64,000 nucleotides of DNA, from the NCBI RefSeq assembly GCF_963975345.1, contig NZ_CAXBGE010000002.1, positions 283,168 through 347,167 of the forward strand, in the 5' to 3' direction. Of this stretch, positions 44,169 through 51,237 are shown one piece after another. A program made the translations under genes and the position numbers. Each line of letters begins with the position of its first letter. The stretch's first letter is position 1. Under the pieces are notes generated by a model that worked only from the letters and a program-made list of their open reading frames with translations, ran no database searches and was not told where the DNA came from. This DNA is from Maricaulis sp963975345 (GTDB lineage: Bacteria; Pseudomonadota; Alphaproteobacteria; Caulobacterales; Maricaulaceae).

Positions 44169-44377
44169 GCAGGGATGCGTTGTTTGTACGAGCGCCGCAG
44201 GAAAATCAAGTGGGGGCGGCGCAAGAATGCCAGCTCCCCTGCCAACGCCGCCATACGGGCCAGCGCAAGTCTTGAGGGCGAGCCTGGCGGCGAGTTGGCG
44301 AAACATTAACAATTCGTAACTGTTCACCAACCCGTCCTCGTCACATTCTGAACAACGTTTGATTGAAAGGAAATTCC

Positions 44378-44686
44378 ATGACCCGGTTTCTTGCCGCACT
44401 GATCGCAGGCTCTGCGGTTCTGACGCTCAGCGCTTGCGCTTCACCACACGCACCGACACTCGCTGAACGCGCCGCCGCCCTGCCCGACAATGGCGCAGTC
44501 TCCGATGGCGATACTTTCACCTGCCGCCGCATCCAAATCACCGGGACGCGCCGCTTCGAGCGCATCTGCACGCTGGATTCGGAATGGGCAGAGCAGGCGG
44601 GCCGGACCAATGAGGCCGTCGAGGCAATTGGCGCCGCCGACCGAAGCCAGGTTCGACCGGATGTATTTCCGGGAATGTACCCCTAG
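44378..44686 (+). CDS. Small lipoprotein of unknown function
   Basis: A 102-residue protein with a lipoprotein signal peptide whose lipobox is LSAC, the cysteine at residue 20. The mature part has a CRRIQITGTRRFERICT segment with a cysteine pair and a proline-rich end, and no known domain. AAGGAA stands before ATG 44378. Small lipoproteins with this arrangement are common in alphaproteobacteria and probably sit in the outer membrane. No operon partner: rplU starts from its own promoter 19 bases after this stop. Confidence 0.78.
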   Translation: MTRFLAALIAGSAVLTLSACASPHAPTLAERAAALPDNGAVSDGDTFTCRRIQITGTRRFERICTLDSEWAEQAGRTNEAVEAIGAADRSQVRPDVFPGMYP

Positions 44687-44704
44687 GCTCACCGACCGCT
44701 CGCG

Positions 44705-44732
44705 TTGACTCTGGCGTTGGCATGCGTATAAC
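44705..44732 (+). promoter_or_regulatory. Promoter and ~135-base leader of rplU-rpmA
   Basis: TTGACT (44705-44710), 16 bases, then TATAAC (44727-44732). It leaves a leader of about 135 bases before rplU. The leader contains a small hairpin CTCCG-GGGATA-CGGAG at 44787-44802 and a short GTTG-AAA-CAAC stem just before it. It could hold an autoregulatory structure, as other ribosomal leaders do, but I recognise no known class. Confidence 0.65.
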
Positions 44733-44873
44733 GCCCGCTCCTGCCTGTACGGTTCGCCGCACGGGCCGGTGATTGTTGAAACAACGCTCCGGGGATACGG
44801 AGTGAAGAAAAAGAGCCACGCCAATGCCGGGCAAACCGGTGAGGGACGTTGCTGAGCAAAGGAAACCGAGATC

Positions 44874-45557
44874 ATGTTTGCAGTGATCAAGACCGGCGGC
44901 AAGCAATACCGCGTCGCAGCCGGCGACGAAATTCGTATCGAAAAGCTCGAAGGCCAGCCCGGCGACACAATGTCGCTCGGTCCTGTGCTGATGCTGGGCA
45001 GTGATGAAGGCATCACTGTCGGCTCGCCCGTGATCGATGGTGCCCAGGTGATCGGTGAATTGCTGGACACCAACCGCGCCCGCAAGATCATCGTCTTCAA
45101 GAAGCGCCGCCGCAAGAATTACCGCCGCACCCAAGGCCACCGCCAGTGGGGCACGATTGTGCGCATCGCCGAGATCGTGATGCCAGGCACCAAGGCCAAG
45201 ACGGCTCTGAAGACGACGACCGCAGCTCCGGCCGAAGTCGAGGCGCCAAAAGCTGCACCAAAGGCGAAGGCGGCTCCCAAGGCTGCTGCGCCGAAGGCCG
45301 CTGCTCCTGCAAAGGCTGCCGCGCCGAAAAAGGCCGCTGCCAAGAAGGCTGCGCCTGCTGCCAAAGACGATCTGACCCAGCTGACGGGCGTTGGCCCGGC
45401 TCTGGCCAAGACATTGAATGAAGCCGGTGTGACCTCCTTCGCGCAAGTCGCGGCTTGGACGGCGGCCGACATGGAAGCCCTTGGAGTTGCTGCCAAGGCA
45501 GAGAAGAATGGCTGGATTGAAGCGGCCAAAGCGCTCGCTTCCGGAACGGAGGGCTAA
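44874..45557 (+). CDS. rplU: Ribosomal protein bL21 with a C-terminal extension
   Basis: A 227-residue protein. Residues 1-103 are a normal bL21 (MFAVIKTGGKQYRV, KIIVFKKRRRKNYRRTQGHRQ). A 60-residue linker of Ala, Lys and Pro follows, then about 60 residues (DLTQLTGVGPALAKTLNEAGV...) with a helix-hairpin-helix look that could bind nucleic acid. Usual bL21 length is about 103, so the protein is more than doubled. Extended bL21 occurs in some alphaproteobacteria. rpmA starts two bases after the stop. Confidence 0.95.
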   Translation: MFAVIKTGGKQYRVAAGDEIRIEKLEGQPGDTMSLGPVLMLGSDEGITVGSPVIDGAQVIGELLDTNRARKIIVFKKRRRKNYRRTQGHRQWGTIVRIAEIVMPGTKAKTALKTTTAAPAEVEAPKAAPKAKAAPKAAAPKAAAPAKAAAPKKAAAKKAAPAAKDDLTQLTGVGPALAKTLNEAGVTSFAQVAAWTAADMEALGVAAKAEKNGWIEAAKALASGTEG

Positions 45558-45559
45558 CA

Positions 45560-45829
45560 ATGGCTCATAAAAAAGCAGGCGGTTCATCCCGTAACGGTCG
45601 CGACTCCGCTGGTCGCCGTCTTGGCGTCAAGAAGTTCGGTGGCCAAGTGGTCATTCCGGGCAACATTATTATGCGTCAGCGCGGCACCAAAGTGAATCCG
45701 GGCGCCAATGTCGGCATGGGCAAGGATCATACCCTGTTCGCGCTTACTGAAGGCCGTGTGGTTTTCGCCAAAAAAGCCAACAACAAGGCCTATGTATCGG
45801 TTCAACCGATCGCAGACGCCGCAGAATAA
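45560..45829 (+). CDS. rpmA: Ribosomal protein bL27
   Basis: An 89-residue protein of the large ribosomal subunit, with the N-terminus MAHKKAGGSSRNGRDSAGRR close to the peptidyl-transferase centre and the family core GNIIMRQRGTKVNPGANVGMG. It starts two bases after rplU behind GGAGGG and is followed by a strong terminator. Confidence 0.97.
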   Translation: MAHKKAGGSSRNGRDSAGRRLGVKKFGGQVVIPGNIIMRQRGTKVNPGANVGMGKDHTLFALTEGRVVFAKKANNKAYVSVQPIADAAE

Positions 45830-45891
45830 ACGGTTCGCACATATCGGGCCGTCGCTGATACAGCGGGGCTCGACAGCGCAATTGCGCATCA

Positions 45892-45919
45892 GGGGAGACG
45901 GGCCACCGTCTCCCCTTTT
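45892..45919 (+). terminator. Intrinsic terminator after rpmA
   Basis: A perfect ten-base stem GGGGAGACGG / CCGTCTCCCC with a GCCA loop and a TTTT tail, 62 bases after the rpmA stop. Confidence 0.88.
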
Positions 45920-45951
45920 GTTTGCCTCCCCGCCGCCCAATGGAGATCAAG

Positions 45952-46494
45952 ATGGGTCCGCGGATCGAAACGAGAAGATTGCTGCTGCGCCCGCCCGAAA
46001 TGGCGGATGCGCCTGATATCGCCCGCTATGCCGGCGATTACGACATCGCGAAAATGACGATGATGATCCCGCACCCCTATCCGGTGCCGGCGGCGGAAAT
46101 GTGGATCCTGATGCGCCTTGCCGGTTGGGACAAAACCGCCAACCGCCACCTGATCGTCCAGACACGCGGTGCCGATGGCGGTGAGATGTGCGGCATGGCC
46201 GGGATTTTCCGGCGCACGGCGGACGGCGATTGGGAAATCGGCTATTGGATCGCCAAGCCTTTCTGGGGCCGCGGCCTCGCGACCGAAGCCGGTCAGGCGT
46301 TGGTCGATTATGCCCGCGATGAGCTAGCCGCCCCGACCGTCACCGCCGGCCATTACGACGACAACCCGGCCTCAGGCCGCGTGCTGGAAAAGCTCGGCTT
46401 TCGCTATACGGGCGAAGCGAGCGAGCATTTCAGCCTCGGACGGCTGACGCGCGCCAATTGCCTGGAAATGAGGATGGATCTGGCGGCGGCGTAG
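45952..46494 (+). CDS. GNAT N-acetyltransferase, RimJ/RimL type
   Basis: A 180-residue acetyltransferase with IETRRLLLRPPEMADAPDI at the N-terminus, EIGYWIAKPFWGRGLATEAGQALVDYA for acetyl-CoA binding and NPASGRVLEKLGFRYTGE at the end. This is the Rim-like subgroup that acetylates N-termini of ribosomal proteins or small amines. It commonly sits near rplU-rpmA-obgE in alphaproteobacteria; the target is unknown. GGAG lies five bases before ATG 45952. An earlier ATG at 45940 lacks such a site. Confidence 0.88.
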   Translation: MGPRIETRRLLLRPPEMADAPDIARYAGDYDIAKMTMMIPHPYPVPAAEMWILMRLAGWDKTANRHLIVQTRGADGGEMCGMAGIFRRTADGDWEIGYWIAKPFWGRGLATEAGQALVDYARDELAAPTVTAGHYDDNPASGRVLEKLGFRYTGEASEHFSLGRLTRANCLEMRMDLAAA

Positions 46495-46509
46495 TGCCGC
46501 CGCCAGGGT

Positions 46510-47454
46510 TCACGAGCGATGGGCGAGATATTCCTCAAACGTAATGATCCCGTCACGATTGAAGTCCCAGACGAGGTACTCACCTTGTTGCGCCTGAATG
46601 ACCATGTCCTCAAACGCTTCGGAGTCCGGTTCGGGCGGTGTTGAAAGCTGGGGCAATGCCTGCTCGGCATCGCAAGTAGTTGGGGACCATGCGGAAGGTT
46701 GAGCCGGGCCAAGCACGGTTGTCAGAGCCTCGCGGGAGGGCTGTTGCACGGGCAGTCCATCATCGGGTTCGGAGATCATCCCGTCGCCATTGCGGTCCCT
46801 TGCGTCGAACTGCATGCGAATTTCGGCCAGTTTCAAGGCGCTGAACTCCTGGGGCGAAACCACACCATCGCCATCTTGATCCCAGTGCTGGAAGCGTCGG
46901 GCCTGAAATTCGGCGAAATATCCATTCACGCCGCTCCAGCACGATGTGCTGACGGTTTCAGGCTGTCGCAGGAATCGCGTTGGGTCGAGGTCATGGGCGA
47001 TCAGAATGCCCATCACCATTCCGGTCCGTCCGGCAGAGAATTGCCGGCCATCGTGCGACCGTCGCAAAATATCGCGCGCCGAACCCTCCGCTTGGCGAAA
47101 TTCGTCGAGCGTCAGTCTTCGGTCAAAATCCCCGTCCAGCGCGGCGAATTCATCCATCCCGTACAGCCGCTCCTGCGGCGGTGCATCGGCGGCATGCGTG
47201 ATCTGGATCAGGGCAAAGGCACCGAGTGCGGCGCCGGCAAAGGCAGATATAATCATGATCGGACTCCCTGGCAGACGCGCCATTGGGCCGAAATTGGCAT
47301 AGGCGCGCATCGCATCGCGAATGACCGCACTGGCAGACCGCCCCATTTTCCCGCATGCATCGAGAAAGGCCGATTTCTCCTCGGGGGAGAGCCGGATCTC
47401 GAGCGCTTCCGTCTTCTTCGACGGGCGGCGTTTGGGTTTGTCAGCTTTGGTCAT
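46510..47454 (-). CDS. RHH domain - membrane helix - periplasmic four-EF-hand protein
   Basis: A 314-residue protein with an unusual build. Residues 16-50 (TEALEIRLSPEEKSAFLDAC, GRSASAVIRDAM) fit a ribbon-helix-helix DNA-binding domain, preceded by a basic tail. One membrane helix spans about 64-86. The periplasmic part has four canonical calcium-type EF-hand loops: D107-E118, D192-E203, D220-D231 and D297-E308. An N-in/C-out topology places the RHH in the cytoplasm. It shares the RHH part almost residue for residue with the next gene upstream (47559-48152). A calcium-sensing, membrane-tethered regulator is inferred; I know no named family with this arrangement. ATG 47454 has only a weak ribosome site. 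Confidence 0.8.
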   Translation of the reverse strand: MTKADKPKRRPSKKTEALEIRLSPEEKSAFLDACGKMGRSASAVIRDAMRAYANFGPMARLPGSPIMIISAFAGAALGAFALIQITHAADAPPQERLYGMDEFAALDGDFDRRLTLDEFRQAEGSARDILRRSHDGRQFSAGRTGMVMGILIAHDLDPTRFLRQPETVSTSCWSGVNGYFAEFQARRFQHWDQDGDGVVSPQEFSALKLAEIRMQFDARDRNGDGMISEPDDGLPVQQPSREALTTVLGPAQPSAWSPTTCDAEQALPQLSTPPEPDSEAFEDMVIQAQQGEYLVWDFNRDGIITFEEYLAHRS

Positions 47455-47501
47455 CGGCAGGCCTGATCGTCTTCACAAATCAGGATTGTGCCAGAAAAGA
47501 T

Positions 47502-47534
47502 GTGCCCGGGCAGAGCGTTTTCGTGTCCGGGCAC
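47502..47534. promoter_or_regulatory. Inverted repeat with shared TTTCGTGTCC motif upstream of the RHH-EF-hand gene
   Basis: GTGCCCGG (47502-47509) faces CCGGGCAC (47527-47534). The motif TTTCGTGTCC (47519-47528) runs into the right arm, 65-74 bases upstream of the RHH-EF-hand start. The same motif occurs at 48217-48226, again 65-74 bases upstream of the RHH-TonB start, and with one extra C at 48268-48278. On the minus strand the hairpin is followed by ATCTTTTCT, so it could also terminate the upstream gene. Confidence 0.5.
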
Positions 47535-47558
47535 TGAAATTTCATACCTCTGGAAGGT

Positions 47559-48152
47559 TCAAGGCGTCCACTTGAAATCGAACGCCTGTTGCTCACCGGT
47601 CCGTGCCGCCCCCGGCGGGAAACACCATTCTGCCATTGATGCCGCAGCAGAGGTCGCGAAGATTTCATAACCCTCGGGTGCCCGGGCGCGCACATTGCGG
47701 ACCCGCCCGGAATCGGTGACGTCGAAGGTGAGGAACACGCGAATTCCATCCTCCGGAACCTGACCCGCAACGCCTTCAGGGCTCGTCGGCCAGCTTGGCG
47801 CCGTCGTGATGGCGTGATCGCCGGGACATTGCGCCGGTGCGACAAAGCCCTCCCGGATTTCATAGCCTCCCTGAAATTCCGGCCCAAGCCGCTCGGTTAC
47901 TTGCGGCTCCGTCCCGACGAGCATCAAAACGGGCAGCATGGCTCCAATAGTTACAAGCATTTTCAATCTCCCTGTTCTTTCCTGTACACGCCGGATTTCG
48001 ACGTGCATCGCTTTGCGAATGACGGCACTGGCCGAGCGGCCCAGTTCGCGGCAGGCGTCCAGAAAGGCAGCCTTCTCCTCGGGTGAGACCCGAAGTTCCA
48101 GCATCTCCGTTTTCTTGGACGGACGCTTGGGCGCTTGGCCAGGTTTCATCAT
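47559..48152 (-). CDS. RHH domain - membrane helix - periplasmic TonB-like C-terminal domain protein
   Basis: A 197-residue paralogue of the neighbour at 46510-47454. Residues 11-49 carry the same ribbon-helix-helix stretch (RPSKKTEMLELRVSPEEK, AFLDAC, GRSASAVIRKAM), followed by a membrane helix (about 63-80). The periplasmic part from about 115 to the end has a TonB C-terminal fold: a WPTSP start, GIRVFLTFDVTDSGRVRNVR, and SMAEWCFPPG near the end. There is no ExbB/ExbD-type transmembrane signature, so energy transduction is unlikely. A membrane-tethered regulator with a peptidoglycan- or receptor-facing sensor is inferred. The start is ATG 48152 or 48149. Confidence 0.78.
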   Translation of the reverse strand: MMKPGQAPKRPSKKTEMLELRVSPEEKAAFLDACRELGRSASAVIRKAMHVEIRRVQERTGRLKMLVTIGAMLPVLMLVGTEPQVTERLGPEFQGGYEIREGFVAPAQCPGDHAITTAPSWPTSPEGVAGQVPEDGIRVFLTFDVTDSGRVRNVRARAPEGYEIFATSAAASMAEWCFPPGAARTGEQQAFDFKWTP

Positions 48153-48216
48153 TCGTCAGTCAGCTTCATCAGGGACAGGGACATGATCCAGAGAATTGAG
48201 GTTCATACAGGCAGGG

Positions 48217-48283
48217 TTTCGTGTCCATACCGCAATTCAAGCGGGTGGCGGTGGTCGGGCGCAAGTTTTTCCGTGTCCGGACA
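48217..48283. promoter_or_regulatory. Two copies of the shared RHH-operator candidate upstream of the RHH-TonB gene
   Basis: TTTCGTGTCC at 48217-48226 and TTTCCGTGTCC at 48268-48278. The second continues into the perfect palindrome TGTCCGGACA (48274-48283); the copy upstream of the sister gene has TGTCCGGGCA at the same place. Both lie between the RHH-TonB gene and the divergent obgE. Confidence 0.5.
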
Positions 48284-48392
48284 GCGCCAAATCAGCAGCT
48301 CAGACGGCCCTCAAAGCAAAAAACACTGAATTTCCTCGCCAGTGCCTATATAGACGGTCAATTCAATCACACTGCGAAGCGATACCGGCCCG

Positions 48393-49427
48393 ATGAAATT
48401 TCTCGACCAGGCTAAAGTTTATGTCCGTTCCGGCAATGGCGGGGCGGGGTGTATGTCATTCCGTCGCGAGGCCTTCGTCGAATTTGGCGGACCCGATGGC
48501 GGCGATGGCGGCAAGGGCGGCGATGTCTGGGCCGAGGCTGTTGAGGGTCTCAACACCCTGATCGACTATCGTTACAAGCAGCATTTCAAAGGCGATACCG
48601 GCGGTCACGGCCATGGCCGTGACCGCTCCGGCAAGGGCGGCGAAGAGGTCGTGCTCTATGTCCCCGTCGGGACGCAAATCCTCGACGAGGACAAGGAAGA
48701 AGTGCTCGCCGACATGGTCGAGCTGGGCCAGCGCGTGTTGCTGGCACGCGGCGGCGATGGCGGCCAGGGCAATGCCCGTTTCAAATCGGCGACCAATCGC
48801 GCCCCGCGCAAATCGACGCCAGGCTGGCCGGGCGAAGAGCGCTGGGTCTGGCTGCGCCTGAAACTGATCGCCGATGTCGGCCTGGTTGGCCTGCCCAATG
48901 CCGGCAAGTCGACCTTTCTCAGCGTCGTTTCCAAGGCCAATCCGAAGATCGCCGCCTATCCCTTCACGACGCTCTATCCCAATCTCGGCGTCGTCGATCT
49001 GGGTCCGGGCTCGCGCTTCATCGTCGCCGATATTCCCGGCCTGATCGAAGGTGCGCATGAGGGTGCCGGCATTGGTGATCGCTTCCTGGGTCATATTGAG
49101 CGCTGCGCCTCGATCATTCATCTGATCGATGGCACCCAAGAGGATCCGGTTGAGGCCTATCATACAGTGCGCAACGAGCTGGCGGCCTATGGCGGTGGTA
49201 TCACCAAAAAGCGCGAAATCCTCGCGTTGAACAAGACCGACGCCATTTCCGACGAAGACGTCGAGGAAAAAGCGAAATTGCTTGAAGCTGCGACGGGCAA
49301 GAAAGTCATGCGCCTGTCGGGTGTTTCCGGTGACGGGGTGAAGCGGTTGTGCTCTGAAGCCTGGCGCATCGTGCAACAGGTGCGCGCCGGCGTCGCTGAA
49401 CCCGACGAGGAAGGCTGGACGCCGTGA
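48393..49427 (+). CDS. obgE: GTPase Obg
   Basis: A 344-residue ribosome-associated GTPase. The glycine-rich Obg fold fills residues 1-158 (FVEFGGPDGGDGGKGGDVW), followed by the G domain with GLPNAGKSTF (G1), DIPGLIEGA (G3) and LNKTD (G4). It acts in late large-subunit assembly and links growth to the cell cycle. It has no long C-terminal extension. The stop overlaps the proB start by four bases (GTGA), the usual alphaproteobacterial order. Confidence 0.96.
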   Translation: MKFLDQAKVYVRSGNGGAGCMSFRREAFVEFGGPDGGDGGKGGDVWAEAVEGLNTLIDYRYKQHFKGDTGGHGHGRDRSGKGGEEVVLYVPVGTQILDEDKEEVLADMVELGQRVLLARGGDGGQGNARFKSATNRAPRKSTPGWPGEERWVWLRLKLIADVGLVGLPNAGKSTFLSVVSKANPKIAAYPFTTLYPNLGVVDLGPGSRFIVADIPGLIEGAHEGAGIGDRFLGHIERCASIIHLIDGTQEDPVEAYHTVRNELAAYGGGITKKREILALNKTDAISDEDVEEKAKLLEAATGKKVMRLSGVSGDGVKRLCSEAWRIVQQVRAGVAEPDEEGWTP

Positions 49428-50560
49428 CACGCCCCGGCTTCGACGCGGCCGGCTGCATTGTGGTCAAGGTCGGATCGAGCCTGTTGCAGTCGGGCCCGTC
49501 CGTGATCGACGCGATCGCAGATGATATCGCGTCGCTGACCGGGCAGAAAAAACGTGTTGTGCTGATTTCCTCCGGGGCCGTTGCGCTGGGTCGGCCACGA
49601 TTGGGCCTCGGCGCAGGGTCGCTAACGCTGGAACAGAAACAGGCCGCCGCTGCGGCGGGCCAACCGGTTCTGGTTGGCGAATGGGAACGCGCCTTCGCCC
49701 GCCATGGCCGCGCCACCGCGCAGGCCTTGCTGACGCTCGACGTCACCGAATCGCGCCGCCACTGGCTCAATGCCCGCGCCACCCTGCACACCCTGCTCGA
49801 TCTCGGTGCGATCCCGGTGGTCAATGAGAATGACACTATCGCCACCGACGAGATTCGCTATGGCGATAATGACCGGCTTGCGGCGCGCGTTGCCCAACTG
49901 GTCGGGGCCGAGCTTCTGGTCCTGCTGTCGGATATTGAGGGCCTGTTCGACCGCGATCCGCGCACGCATTCCGATGCAAGACTTGTCCCGGACATCAAAC
50001 GGATCGATACCGCAATTCACGCCATGGCGGGCGACACCAATGCGCTGACCGGGGTCGGTACGGGCGGCATGCGCTCGAAAGTCCTCGCGGCCGAAATCGC
50101 CACGGCCTCGGGCTGCGCCACGGTGATCGGGCCCGGTGCGGCACCGCAGCCCATCCTGCGCTTGCGGCAAGCGGGTTGCGGCAGCTGGTTCCACCCGACC
50201 GGATCGGCCGTCAGCGCCCGTGCCGCCTGGATTGCTGGCGCCAACAGCCCGAATGGCGAGATCCGCATTGATGCCGGCGCCGCCACTGCCTTACGAGCCG
50301 GCAAGTCGCTCCTGCCAGTCGGGGCCATCGCTGTCGACGGGCATTTCGAGCGCGGCGACGCGGTGCGGATTACCGGGCCGGATGGCGCCGTGATAGCGCG
50401 CGGCGTCAGCGGTTATGCTTCCAGCGATGCGCGTCGGATATGCGGCCGCAGGACCAGCGAGATTGAAGCTCTGCTTGGATACCGGCGTGCTGCGGCCCTG
50501 ATCCATGCCGACGATATCGTGCTCAACAATGCAGGCGCCATCGGAGGGCTCGATGTCTGA
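49424..50560 (+). CDS. proB: Glutamate 5-kinase, second copy (obg-linked)
   Basis: A 378-residue kinase with the same layout as the copy at 12404-13561: VVKVGSSLLQSG, SSGAVALGRPRLG, VNENDTIATDEIRYGDNDRLAARVA, GTGGMRSK and a C-terminal PUA domain. This one sits in the conserved obgE-proB-nadD position and is likely the ancestral gene. It starts with GTG 49424 on the obgE stop. The two copies differ clearly in sequence, so they may differ in feedback control or expression. Confidence 0.94.
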   Translation: MTRPGFDAAGCIVVKVGSSLLQSGPSVIDAIADDIASLTGQKKRVVLISSGAVALGRPRLGLGAGSLTLEQKQAAAAAGQPVLVGEWERAFARHGRATAQALLTLDVTESRRHWLNARATLHTLLDLGAIPVVNENDTIATDEIRYGDNDRLAARVAQLVGAELLVLLSDIEGLFDRDPRTHSDARLVPDIKRIDTAIHAMAGDTNALTGVGTGGMRSKVLAAEIATASGCATVIGPGAAPQPILRLRQAGCGSWFHPTGSAVSARAAWIAGANSPNGEIRIDAGAATALRAGKSLLPVGAIAVDGHFERGDAVRITGPDGAVIARGVSGYASSDARRICGRRTSEIEALLGYRRAAALIHADDIVLNNAGAIGGLDV

Positions 50561-51206
50561 ACGCCGCTCCAGTCCGACGACGCGTGGCCGGCTGATCAGC
50601 GTGCCGAAACCGTCTCCCGCGCTTCGCGGCGAGGCGTTGGCGCGCGGCATGACGGTCGGCCTGTTCGGCGGCACGTTCGATCCACCGCATCAGGGTCATC
50701 TCCACGTCGCTGAAGCTGCAAAACGACGTCTCGGTCTCGACCGGGTCTGGTGGCTGGTCTCGCCGCAGAACCCGTTGAAACCCCGCCGCGCCGGCGAACT
50801 GGACAACCGGATGGCCGCCGTCGCGGCACTGGCTGACCGGCCCGGCATGGTGGTCAGCGATATCGAGGCGCGACTGGGCAGCAATCGCACCATCGACCTC
50901 GTCCGCGCTCTGCAACAACGCTATCCCGGCGTGCGCTTTGTCTGGCTGATGGGAGCTGACAATCTCAAGAGCTTCCACCGCTGGGGCCAGTGGCGCCAGA
51001 TTTTCGCCTCGCTCCCGATTGCCGTCATCTCCCGCCCGCACGACGCCGTCCGGGCCCGTCTCGCCCCGGCTGTGCGACTACATGCGAACTCACGTGTTCG
51101 TGAACAGGGCCTTGCTGCGCTGCCTCTAAAAAAGGCACCCGCGTGGACCTATCTGATAGAACCGTTAGACTGGCATTCTTCGACCGCGCTGCGCGCGCGG
51201 CCCTGA
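50553..51206 (+). CDS. nadD: Nicotinate-mononucleotide adenylyltransferase
   Basis: A 217-residue enzyme of NAD synthesis with the nucleotidyltransferase motif GLFGGTFDPPHQGHLHVAE at about residues 35-53 and the C-terminal LDWHSSTALR in place of the usual ISSTxIR. The first 33 residues are a basic extension typical of alphaproteobacteria. ATG 50553 has GGAGG six bases upstream and overlaps the proB end by eight bases. egtD follows instead of the usual rsfS. Confidence 0.93.
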   Translation: MSERRSSPTTRGRLISVPKPSPALRGEALARGMTVGLFGGTFDPPHQGHLHVAEAAKRRLGLDRVWWLVSPQNPLKPRRAGELDNRMAAVAALADRPGMVVSDIEARLGSNRTIDLVRALQQRYPGVRFVWLMGADNLKSFHRWGQWRQIFASLPIAVISRPHDAVRARLAPAVRLHANSRVREQGLAALPLKKAPAWTYLIEPLDWHSSTALRARP

Positions 51207-51237
51207 ACTTTCCGATCCACAGCAGGCAGGCCTCTTC

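Noticed and set aside
43968..44399. N-terminal extension of the acetyl-CoA hydrolase/transferase frame up to 44399
   Set aside because: It would translate straight through the tRNA-Ser gene. An ATG with a good ribosome site is present at 43967.
47559..48152. Annotation as a TonB energy-transducing protein
   Set aside because: It lacks the TonB N-terminal signature and the proline-rich spacer, and has a cytoplasmic RHH domain instead; no exbB/exbD is nearby.
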